Of a DNA stretch of 64,000 bases, positions 1-7,021 are shown piece after piece (the stretch's first letter is position 1; every line of letters starts with the position of its first letter). The notes below the pieces were generated by a model. That model did no database searches. It was given only the letters and a program-made list of their open reading frames with translations, and was not told where the DNA came from. The position numbers and the translations under genes are program-made. Source of the stretch: Methylibium sp965279545. GTDB lineage: Bacteria > Pseudomonadota > Gammaproteobacteria > Burkholderiales > Burkholderiaceae_C. The stretch is taken from the NCBI RefSeq assembly GCF_965279545.1, contig NZ_OZ257250.1, positions 4,092,001-4,156,000 on the forward strand, written 5' to 3'.

Positions 1-318
1 GAGAAGCTCGCCACCTGGCTGGACTCGAAGGCGCCCTACGGCGACAGCGGCGACATGGTGCGGGACGTCAAGTGCTTCACCAGCTACGAGCTGCTCGTCA
101 AGGCGCTCAACGTGCCGATCGATCGCATCGACGGCGGCCGGCAGATGGCCACGCGCGTAGGCACCGCGATGCACGCCCTCAAGTGGGACAAGCAGCGCGA
201 CAGCACCGGCGCACGGGTGTGGCGCTACTACCGCCCGAAGGCCGCGGAGAACAAGGCCCAGGCAGCGCCCGACGGCGCTGCGGGCGACGGACAAGCGGAG
301 GTGCTGCATGAGTTCTAG
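1..318 (+). CDS. VapE-like phage replication ATPase, C-terminal end only
   Basis: The frame is open from base 1, so only the last 105 residues are present. They look like the C-terminal winged-helix end of the virulence-associated protein E family: a segment FTSYELLVKAL, then a basic stretch ending in VWRYYRP. VapE-type proteins are P-loop ATPases that take the place of primase-helicases in many prophages. The ATPase core is outside the window, so the assignment rests on the tail alone. An iteron-rich noncoding block that looks like an origin follows directly, which suits a replication role. The last 20 or so residues are an Ala/Gly-rich low-complexity tail. Confidence 0.55.
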   Translation, partial: EKLATWLDSKAPYGDSGDMVRDVKCFTSYELLVKALNVPIDRIDGGRQMATRVGTAMHALKWDKQRDSTGARVWRYYRPKAAENKAQAAPDGAAGDGQAEVLHEF

Positions 319-549
319 GCGCAGCCGTCCAACCGCCGTCCAACCTCGCCGCCGAAGGTTGGACGGCCGCAAACCCGCGCCGTTGTTGGCTCCGTCCAAC
401 CGTCCAACCACGTCCCGGTTTTCCTCGCGTGTGGGCGTGTGCGGGGGCGCGGCCGTGCGGGCCCCCGTGGGCCCGCGCACACACCCGCGCGCACACACGA
501 GAGCGGTTTTCAGGTTGGACGGTTGGACGGAAGGAAGGGAGGTAGGACG
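319..549. repeat. Iteron and dyad block, candidate phage replication origin
   Basis: This noncoding stretch carries copies of the 10-mer CCGTCCAACC in both orientations. Forward copies are at 325-334, 336-345, 392-401 and 400-409; reverse copies GGTTGGACGG are at 357-366, 513-522 and 521-530, and a one-base variant is at 541-550. Between the groups, about 424-508, lies a long imperfect GC-rich dyad of alternating GTGTG/CACAC and GGGCCC blocks. Iterons flanking a dyad beside a replication gene are the usual layout of an initiator-bound origin. No binding protein is proven. The copies could also be operators. Confidence 0.55.
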
Positions 550-819
550 GTGAAGCAGCAGCAAGGGTCATTGAGGGAAGTGATGCCAGGAACAGCGGAA
601 GTCGTCGATTGGCTTCGGTCTCAGATCGGCAAGGAAGCGGCCGACAGGGTCGTGCTGAAAGGCAAGGTCGGCCGTGGCGGCTTCTACATGGCGGAGATCG
701 GGCCTGACGGTGTGTTCCGCGAGTTCGGTAGCACCAAGAGCGGCCGGCGTCTCGCGGCAACCGACGGCCGGCTCGTGTGGTCCGACGAGAAGGAGGCCGC
801 CGGTGGCAAGACTGCCTGA
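550..819 (+). CDS. Small phage protein of unknown function
   Basis: An 89-residue product is predicted from GTG at 550, placed six bases after GGGAGGT at 537-543. An in-frame ATG at 583, also behind a purine-rich stretch, would give 78 residues. The protein is soluble with no membrane segment, and its middle reads GKVGRGGFYMAEIG, which suggests a small mixed alpha/beta fold. I do not recognise a family. It lies between the origin-like block and the antiterminator, and the next gene's ribosome site is inside its last codons, so the two are probably translated together. Confidence 0.6.
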   Translation: MKQQQGSLREVMPGTAEVVDWLRSQIGKEAADRVVLKGKVGRGGFYMAEIGPDGVFREFGSTKSGRRLAATDGRLVWSDEKEAAGGKTA

Positions 820-1213
820 CATCGAGCGCCGGTTGCTCAATTGGGCGCGCTGGAAGATCGGCTGCACCAGTGGTGGCCTGGGGTTCGCATCGGTCGTGAT
901 GGAAGATCGTGTGGATGGTGAGGGCTTCGACGCACAGGCCAAGGTCCCGACCATCGACCATGAGGCGGCCGAGACCGATGTAGCGGTGCTCGCCCTAGAC
1001 GGCCGGCTGCGGGCGTCGGTCGAATCGGTCTATGTGGCGAGCGGCACCATGCGGCGCAAGGCCGCACGCCTGTGCTGTGCCGAGGCCACGATCTACGCCC
1101 GCATCGACGAGGCGCACCGTGTGCTGGCGCGGTGGTTCAGCGAGAAGGCGGCGGTGGGCCGGGCCGAGCGGGAGCGTGTGGAGCGCCTGCAGCGCGCTGC
1201 TGTTCGGCGGTGA
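803..1213 (+). CDS. Q-type antitermination protein
   Basis: A 136-residue protein starts at GTG 803, six bases after AAGGAGG at 790-796, and overlaps the previous gene. The N-terminus (RLLNWARWKIG) and the C-terminal helical segment, with RKAARLCCAEATIYARIDEAHRVLARWF, resemble the phage antitermination Q family, where a helix-turn-helix-like C-terminus binds the late promoter region. In lambdoid phages Q modifies RNA polymerase so that it reads through the terminator just after the late promoter. Position supports this: last early gene, followed by a candidate promoter, a hairpin terminator and the whole late operon. Assignment is by motif memory and synteny. Confidence 0.6.
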   Translation: MARLPDIERRLLNWARWKIGCTSGGLGFASVVMEDRVDGEGFDAQAKVPTIDHEAAETDVAVLALDGRLRASVESVYVASGTMRRKAARLCCAEATIYARIDEAHRVLARWFSEKAAVGRAERERVERLQRAAVRR

Positions 1214-1220
1214 GGGGAGT

Positions 1221-1248
1221 TTTACGGATTAGAGGAAACCGCTACATT
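1221..1248 (+). promoter_or_regulatory. Candidate phage late promoter (pR'-like)
   Basis: TTTACG at 1221-1226 and TACATT at 1243-1248 are 16 bases apart and match the sigma-70 hexamers at four of six positions each. They sit seven bases after the stop of the Q-like gene and upstream of a hairpin terminator, the lambda Q, pR', tR' order. Confidence 0.35.
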
Positions 1249-1290
1249 TCCGGCACGCTGCATGTTGTTGTGAAGGCAAGGCAGCCACCA

Positions 1291-1330
1291 AGCGCCCGAC
1301 GGTCCTCGTGATCGCCGGGCGCTGTTGTTT
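1291..1330 (+). terminator. Hairpin terminator before the late operon (tR'-like)
   Basis: AGCGCCCG at 1291-1298 pairs with CGGGCGCT at 1316-1323 and is followed by a T-rich stretch, TGTTGTTT. It lies between the candidate late promoter and the first late gene, where a Q-dependent terminator is expected. Confidence 0.5.
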
Positions 1331-1344
1331 CTGCCGGGTGCACC

Positions 1345-2070
1345 ATGCGATTCAGCGTGTCGAGCAATGTCGAGGAGGTGATCGGCAGCACGGCTCGCTT
1401 CGTGAAGCAGATGCGCTTCGCCACGGCGGTTGCACTCACGAAGACCGGCAAGGACGTTCAGGCCGCGCTGTATGGCGAGATGCGTGGCGTCTTCGACAGG
1501 CCCACGTCATACACATTGCGGTCGCTGTTCCTCAAGCCTGCGACTCGCGACGATCTCACTGCAGTGGTGCAGCTCAAGGACCAGGAGCTTTCGAAGACCA
1601 GCCGCACGCCTGATGACATCCTCGGGCAAGAGTTCAAGGGCGGGTATCGAATGCGCAAGGGCATAGAGCGTTATGCCGAACGGGCTGGCCTGATCTCGGC
1701 TAGCGAGTACCTCGTGCCAGGTGCCGGCGCTCGCTTGGACTCGTTCGGCAATATGTCGAGAGGCCAGACCGCGCAGGTGATGTCGCAGTTGCGACTCGGC
1801 TTGGACCCAACATCCTGGGCCACGAAGTCAGCCCGCAGCAAGCGCAACCAGAAGCGGGCAGGCGAGATGTTCTGGTCGCGTGGCGGGCACCTCGCTCGTG
1901 GCGCGTGGCTGCGGCGTGGCCGTGCAGTCCTGCCCGTGCTCATCGTTGTTGACCGGCCGCACTACCAGCAACGCATCGACATCCCGTCAACCGGGGCCAG
2001 CGTCACGGCCTCGGTGTTCGATCGCCACCTGACCGAGGCGGTCGCGTCGGCATGGGCGACCGCACGTTGA
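1345..2070 (+). CDS. Conserved phage late protein of unknown function
   Basis: The product is 241 residues. It has the pattern of a widespread conserved phage family: an N-terminal helix rich in Lys and Ala, then EMRGVFDRPTSYTLRSLFLKPA (here residues about 47-68), a central YLVPGAGARLDSFGNMSRGQ segment and a C-terminal PVLIVVDRPHYQQRID strand. Relatives are usually found near terminase and head or tail genes, and the fold suggests a structural or assembly protein, but the role is not established. It is the first gene after the putative late terminator, so it is probably the first product of the late transcript. Confidence 0.65.
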   Translation: MRFSVSSNVEEVIGSTARFVKQMRFATAVALTKTGKDVQAALYGEMRGVFDRPTSYTLRSLFLKPATRDDLTAVVQLKDQELSKTSRTPDDILGQEFKGGYRMRKGIERYAERAGLISASEYLVPGAGARLDSFGNMSRGQTAQVMSQLRLGLDPTSWATKSARSKRNQKRAGEMFWSRGGHLARGAWLRRGRAVLPVLIVVDRPHYQQRIDIPSTGASVTASVFDRHLTEAVASAWATAR

Positions 2071-2130
2071 CGGGTCCTTCCCGGGGAACGACCCGAAGCG
2101 GGTAATGCGAGGCCCGTAACTCGTGTTGTT

Positions 2131-2144
2131 GTAGGCGCCTGCAC
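2131..2144. repeat. GGCGCC-centred palindrome, copy 1
   Basis: GTAGGCGCCTGCAC lies in the 134-base gap before the terminase small subunit. It is one of five near-identical palindromes in the prophage. Confidence 0.5.
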
Positions 2145-2204
2145 AGGGTGGTCACTTGGTGGTCGCTCGGGGTGGTCAGTCGTCATTGAAAACGGTGGTC
2201 AGCG

Positions 2205-2828
2205 ATGGCATTCATGGGGTTTCGGGAGTACGCCCGGCACCGCAAATGCGCGCTGTCGGCTGTGCAAAAGGCAGTCGCCGCCGGCCGCATCGTCACGGTC
2301 GATGTCGCCGGCAAGCCGAAGATCGATTCCGACCAGGCCGACCGCGACTGGCGCTTGCACACCGACCCCGCCAAGCAGTCTCTGCTGCACTCGGCCGGAC
2401 CCGACGCCGAGCTCCCGCTGGACGAGCCCGACGACGACCTCGATGACGCCGCCGCCGAAGAGCCTGCTGCCGCACCGGGCGCGGCTCCGGCGCCGACCGA
2501 CCCGCACACGCTGTCGTATCGCCGCAGCCGCGCGGAGACCGAGAGCATCCGCGTGCAGCGCGCGCAGATCGAGCTCGACCAGCTGCGCGGCCGCCTGGTC
2601 GACAAGGACGAAGTCGCCCGCCTGCGCTTCACCGAGTTCCGCTCGCTGCGCGATCGCCTCGGCAACGTCGGCACGCGCATCAAGGATGCCTGCGCGGCCG
2701 AGACCGACCCGCTGCTCGTCGAGCAGCTGATCGACGGCGAGGTCTCCGCCGCGCTGGCCGACTTCGCGAGCCAGGTCCTGACGCGCGGCGTGATGCAAGA
2801 CACCGACGACGACGATGAACCCGATTGA
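2205..2828 (+). CDS. Terminase small subunit (Nu1-like)
   Basis: The product is 207 residues. The N-terminus (FREYARHRKCALSAVQKAVAAGRI) is the winged-helix DNA-binding segment seen in Nu1-type small terminases, which bind the cos or pac site and bring in the large subunit. The middle (about 65-105) is an acidic, Ala/Pro-rich linker. The C-terminus is helical with charged repeats, suited to oligomerisation and contact with the large subunit. The stop overlaps the start of the large subunit gene by 14 bases, which implies translational coupling. The assignment is firm by motif and position. Confidence 0.85.
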   Translation: MAFMGFREYARHRKCALSAVQKAVAAGRIVTVDVAGKPKIDSDQADRDWRLHTDPAKQSLLHSAGPDAELPLDEPDDDLDDAAAEEPAAAPGAAPAPTDPHTLSYRRSRAETESIRVQRAQIELDQLRGRLVDKDEVARLRFTEFRSLRDRLGNVGTRIKDACAAETDPLLVEQLIDGEVSAALADFASQVLTRGVMQDTDDDDEPD

Positions 2829-4887
2829 CACCGTTCGCAGGGCCATCGCCGATGCCCTGCGGCCGGATGAAAAGGTCTACGTCGACGAGTGGGCCGAAGC
2901 GAACCGCGTGCTGCCGCCCGACACGCCGGAGCCCGGGCCGTACCGCAACACCCGCACGCCCTACCTGATCGACATCCAACGAACGATGTCGCCCGGCTCG
3001 CCGTGGCGCGAGGGCTGGTGGCAAAAGCCCCACCAGGTGGGCGGCTCGGTCAGCGGCGAAAACATGGTCGGCGCGTGGATATGCACCGCGGCCGGCTCCA
3101 CGCTCGTCGTGTTCCCCACCATCGACGACGGCAAGCAGTGGGAGCTGGCGCGCTTCGAGCCCATGCGCGTCAGCACGCGCGCACTGCGGCGCCGCATCCG
3201 TCCGGCCGACGAGAAAGGCAGCGACAACACCAAGCTGCGCAAGAAGTACCCCGGCGGCGTCATGCGGATCATTGGCGCCAATCGCGTCGGCGGCATGAAG
3301 TCGTCGACCGTCCGGTACATCAAATTCGAGGAGCCTGACGAGTACGTCGCCTCGGTCGGTGGCCAGGGCCGTGTGACCGACATCATCCGCAAGCGCGCCG
3401 AGAACTTCGGCCGCAAGGCCAAGATCTACGGCGACGGCACGCCCACCATCGACGGCCAGAGCGTCATCCAGGCCGAGACCCGGCGCGGCGATCAGCGCAA
3501 GTGGCACCTGCGCTGCCCCGACTGCGCCCACCCGCAGGTGCTGCAGCGCTCCGAGCTGCGCTGGAACGATGGCGACCCAGACAGCGTCCGCCTGGTCTGC
3601 CTCGAGTGCGGCACGCTGAACACCGAGCACGCGTGGAAAGCGCGGAACTACGCCGCGCGGCCGAAGGGCATGACCGAGCCCGGGGCCAAGGCCGCCGGCC
3701 TCGCGTACTGGGAGGCCACCGCGGTCGGCGAGCCGGGCGTCGCCAGCTGGGTCAGCTTCAGCGCCCTGGCCGCACCGATCGGCTGGCGTCCGTGGCCGGT
3801 GTTCGTGCGTGAGTGGCTGGCCGCGCAGGGCAACGAAGAGAAGCTCAAAACCTTCGTCAACAACTACGACGGCGAGTGCTACACCGACACGATCCGCAGC
3901 AGCATCGGCGCTGCAGATCTGAAGAAGCGCGCCGAGAACTACCCGCTGATGAGCTGCCCGCTCGGTGGCCTGGTGTGCACCGCCGGCGTCGACACGCAGG
4001 ACAACCGGCTGGCCATCGTGATCCGCGCCTTCGGCCGCGGCGAGCAGAGCTGGGGCGTCTGGCACAGCGAGATCTACGGCAACCCCTCGCAGCCCGAGGT
4101 GTGGGCCAAGCTGCGCGAGCTGCTCGAGGCGCCGATACGCCACGAGTCCGGGCAAATCATGCGCGTCGACGCCGCGGCGATCGACATGGGCGGCCACCAC
4201 GGCGAGGACGTGAAGGCCTTTTGCCGTGACGCCCAGCTGCACGGCAAGCACTGGTTCGCGATCGCCGGCGCGAAGGCCTTCGCCGCGCCGATGCTCGGCA
4301 AGCCGAAGCCGGTCGAGTTCACCTACCGCGGCAAGGAAGTGCCTGGCGGCGCGGTGTTGCGCTTCGTCGGCACGCAGTCGATCAAGAACCTGATCAACGG
4401 GCGCCTCGGGCTGAGCAAGCCAGGCGGCGGCTACTACCACTTCCCGCTCGGCTTCGAAGACGACTACTACAAGCAGCTGCGCACAGAGCGGCGCGAGTGG
4501 CGGCGCGACAGCAAGGGCCACAAGGAGCTGTGGTGGGTCAAGGGCACCGACGCGCGCAATGAAACGTGGGACTGCGAGGTTTATCTCTACGCAGCCTTCC
4601 TGTACGCCATGTCGGGCCGGCATGCCGAGATCGTCTACCGCGAGCGCGAGAAGCTGTTCGGCGCCGTGCGGCAACTCGACCTGCTCGACGCCACTGCCGT
4701 GCAGGCGCCCGTACAGCCTGCCGCCGACTCACAGCCGGCCGAGGCCGTCGACGCTGATACCGAGACCGAGACCGAGACCGACACCGACGACGAAGCGCGC
4801 GAGCTTCAGCGCGTGCCACCGCCACCGCAGAAACGCCGCCGCCACGCGCCACCGCGCCGTGGCGGCTTTGTCAGCAACTGGGGCTGA
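2815..4887 (+). CDS. Terminase large subunit, GpA family
   Basis: The protein is 690 residues, the usual size for lambda gpA-type motors. It pumps DNA into the prohead and cuts concatemers. A degenerate Walker A lies at about 71-78 (KPHQVGGS), as in gpA proteins where the loop departs from GKT. A Walker B-like RYIKFEEPDEY is at about 167-177. A zinc-ribbon-like pair, RCPDC and CLECG, follows, then the RNase H-type nuclease with GVDTQDNRLAI and a second Asp in AAIDMGGHHGED. The C-terminal 60 residues are a repetitive Thr/Glu/Asp tail and a basic end. An odd feature is that the next three genes are not head genes but cargo-like proteins. Confidence 0.95.
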   Translation: MNPIDTVRRAIADALRPDEKVYVDEWAEANRVLPPDTPEPGPYRNTRTPYLIDIQRTMSPGSPWREGWWQKPHQVGGSVSGENMVGAWICTAAGSTLVVFPTIDDGKQWELARFEPMRVSTRALRRRIRPADEKGSDNTKLRKKYPGGVMRIIGANRVGGMKSSTVRYIKFEEPDEYVASVGGQGRVTDIIRKRAENFGRKAKIYGDGTPTIDGQSVIQAETRRGDQRKWHLRCPDCAHPQVLQRSELRWNDGDPDSVRLVCLECGTLNTEHAWKARNYAARPKGMTEPGAKAAGLAYWEATAVGEPGVASWVSFSALAAPIGWRPWPVFVREWLAAQGNEEKLKTFVNNYDGECYTDTIRSSIGAADLKKRAENYPLMSCPLGGLVCTAGVDTQDNRLAIVIRAFGRGEQSWGVWHSEIYGNPSQPEVWAKLRELLEAPIRHESGQIMRVDAAAIDMGGHHGEDVKAFCRDAQLHGKHWFAIAGAKAFAAPMLGKPKPVEFTYRGKEVPGGAVLRFVGTQSIKNLINGRLGLSKPGGGYYHFPLGFEDDYYKQLRTERREWRRDSKGHKELWWVKGTDARNETWDCEVYLYAAFLYAMSGRHAEIVYREREKLFGAVRQLDLLDATAVQAPVQPAADSQPAEAVDADTETETETDTDDEARELQRVPPPPQKRRRHAPPRRGGFVSNWG

Positions 4888-4907
4888 GCCCCGATGAGGA
4901 GAGAGCA

Positions 4908-5423
4908 ATGTCCCTGATGAAGAAGCTTCAAAGGACCGCCGCGGTTCTGGCCCTCGCGTTTGTCGCGCTGGTGCCCCAGTTCGCCAGCGCCCAGGCGCTG
5001 AGCGACTACGTCGAGAACAAGGTAGTCGACCTGCTGCTGCGCGGCCAGGCCTTCACCGCACCCACCACCATCTATGTCGGCCTCAGCACCGCGGCCTGCA
5101 GTGACAGCTCGGTCGGTACCGAGGTCAGCGGCGGCAGCTATGCGCGCGTGTCGGTCACGGCATCGCTCGCAAACTGGGCCGGCACCCAGAGCGCCGGCAG
5201 CACCACGGCCAGCTCGGGCACCGGCGGCCAGACCAGCAACAACGCCGCGATCACCTTCGCCACCCCCTCGGCCGGCTGGGGCACCGTGACGCATTGGTTT
5301 CTGATCGATGCCTCGAGCGGCGGGAACTTGCTCGTGTGCGCCGCACTGACCACCAGCAAGACCATCAACAGCGGCGACTCCGTCAGTTTCGCGATCGCCG
5401 CGCTGACGCTGACCGTGCAGTGA
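4908..5423 (+). CDS. Exported tail-fibre-like phage protein
   Basis: A 171-residue protein with AGGAGAG before the ATG. Residues 1-29 form a clear Sec signal peptide: basic start (MKKLQR), hydrophobic core and an ASA-Q cleavage site. The rest matches a family common in phage tail-fibre regions: LSDYVENKVVDLLLRGQAFTAP, then beta-rich repeats ending WGTVTHWFLIDASSGGNLL and a C-terminal TLTVQ. Such proteins normally have no signal peptide because virions assemble in the cytoplasm, so export is odd. It may be a moron or a lysogen surface factor. The segment it occupies, between TerL and the connector, is not typical of lambda. Confidence 0.6.
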   Translation: MSLMKKLQRTAAVLALAFVALVPQFASAQALSDYVENKVVDLLLRGQAFTAPTTIYVGLSTAACSDSSVGTEVSGGSYARVSVTASLANWAGTQSAGSTTASSGTGGQTSNNAAITFATPSAGWGTVTHWFLIDASSGGNLLVCAALTTSKTINSGDSVSFAIAALTLTVQ

Positions 5424-5438
5424 TGCGCGAGGCTTGAC

Positions 5439-7010
5439 ATGACGCACCCCCTGATCCGCGCCCTCGCGGTGCTGCTGTCGCTTGCCTCGGTCGCGGCGCA
5501 TGCGCAGTACGCCGCGACGATCACGAACTCGACGGTCGAGTACCGCGCCGGTGCCGGCACCGGCATGCTGCTGTCCTCGCACGAGAGCACGGCCGACTGC
5601 CTGCTCGCAGTCGAGGCTGCCGCGAAGAAGGCCGACCTCCGCAAGGACTCCACGGCCACCTGCCGCGCGCCTGGCGGCAATGTGGTGGTCAAGTACACGG
5701 CACCGGTCGTCGTGCCCACCGTGCCGGTCGCCACCTGGACGCAATGCGCCCCCGAGGGCTGGCACTGCGACTTCACCGGCACGCGACAGGTCCGCTACGG
5801 CTCCAGCGCAACGCTGGCCGGCGCCTATGTCGAGAGGAGTGCCAACGCCACCATCAACTGCGACACGCCCACGTTCGGCGGCAAGGACCCGGCGCCGGGC
5901 GTCGCCAAATCGTGCTGGTACAGCAGCGATGCGCAGGTCACGCCACCGCCCGTGGTCGACCCGCCGGTGGTGGTCGTGCCGCCGGTCGTCACGCCCGTGC
6001 TCAACGTGCCCACGCCCGACAGCATCGCCGGCAAGACCGTGGTCGGGCAGATCTACGTGAACACGAACGGCATGGTCATCGAGAACGTCCACGTCACCAA
6101 TCCGGATGGCCCGTGCATCGTCATCAACGGCGCGCGCGACGTGGTCATCCGCAACAGCGAGATCGGCCCCTGTGGCCAGAACGCCGACAACGTGGACAAC
6201 GTCGGCATCCTCATCGCGAACCGCGCCACGAACACCACGATCACCGGCAACGTGCTGCACGACGCCTCGACGCTGATCCGCGCCAGCGGTGCGGTCCATC
6301 CCATCACGATCAGCAAGAACCTGTTCTACAACATCCGCGGCTATAGCTGGGCGTTCCAGGCGATCCAGTTCGCCGAGACGCGCGACGCCACGGCCTCGAC
6401 CCGCATCACCTGCAACGTCATTGACGACACCCTGGTGCAGCAGTACCAGATGGCCGGCGGCAAGGCGCGCCTGGTCGAAGACCACATCAACTTCTACAAC
6501 TCCGGCGGCTCGGCGCAGTACATGGTCGAGATCGCCTACAACCGCGTGCGCGGCAACCCCGACGGCCGCGGCGGCATCAGCGGCACGGCCATGCAGCTCG
6601 GCGACAGCCCGGCCGGCGGCGGGGGCTCAGGCTCCAACGTGCCCGGCTACTTCAACGTGCACGACAACATCGTCAAGAACGTGAACGGCCAGGGCATCGC
6701 CATCGCCGGCGGCGTGGGCTCGGTGGTGAGGAACAACAAGGTCGACAACCGCGGCACGCGCGCCGACAACACCGGCTGGTCCTACGGTCTGCGCAACTTC
6801 GACGCCACGAAGACCGCGAGCGTGAGCTACGGCGGCAACAAGGGCATCGCGAACCTCTGGGCCTTCGACAACGACGGCCACCTGCAGCCGCCGTTCTCCA
6901 CGGTGTGGGCCGGCTCGGGCTTCAAGGTCACCGATCTCGGCGGCAACGACTGGCAATACAACTTCACCACCGACCTGTGGGCTGAGCCGCTGCACGCTGC
7001 TTGCCAGTGA
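5439..7010 (+). CDS. Secreted parallel beta-helix protein (tailspike or lyase-like)
   Basis: The 523-residue product begins with a Sec signal peptide (core about 6-20, cleavage near AHA-Q). Residues about 25-165 form a Cys-containing head, and 165-190 is a Pro/Val linker. From about 190 the protein has repeated N-rich rungs such as VIENVHVTN, VVIRNSEIG, TTITGNVLHD and NVHDNIVKNVNG, the signature of right-handed parallel beta-helices found in tailspikes and polysaccharide lyases. No catalytic set could be assigned. It starts 15 bases after the preceding exported protein and both carry signals, so the pair may act together at the cell envelope or on surface polysaccharide. Confidence 0.6.
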   Translation: MTHPLIRALAVLLSLASVAAHAQYAATITNSTVEYRAGAGTGMLLSSHESTADCLLAVEAAAKKADLRKDSTATCRAPGGNVVVKYTAPVVVPTVPVATWTQCAPEGWHCDFTGTRQVRYGSSATLAGAYVERSANATINCDTPTFGGKDPAPGVAKSCWYSSDAQVTPPPVVDPPVVVVPPVVTPVLNVPTPDSIAGKTVVGQIYVNTNGMVIENVHVTNPDGPCIVINGARDVVIRNSEIGPCGQNADNVDNVGILIANRATNTTITGNVLHDASTLIRASGAVHPITISKNLFYNIRGYSWAFQAIQFAETRDATASTRITCNVIDDTLVQQYQMAGGKARLVEDHINFYNSGGSAQYMVEIAYNRVRGNPDGRGGISGTAMQLGDSPAGGGGSGSNVPGYFNVHDNIVKNVNGQGIAIAGGVGSVVRNNKVDNRGTRADNTGWSYGLRNFDATKTASVSYGGNKGIANLWAFDNDGHLQPPFSTVWAGSGFKVTDLGGNDWQYNFTTDLWAEPLHAACQ

Positions 7011-7021
7011 CCGAGTAGCGC

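Noticed and set aside
308..553. 81-codon frame starting at the end of the VapE-like gene
   Set aside because: It consists mainly of the iteron and dyad block translated into Arg/Pro/Ala; no ribosome site.
2680..4674. Long leftward frame opposite the terminase gene
   Set aside because: High-GC shadow of TerL; its product is low-complexity and has no start signal.
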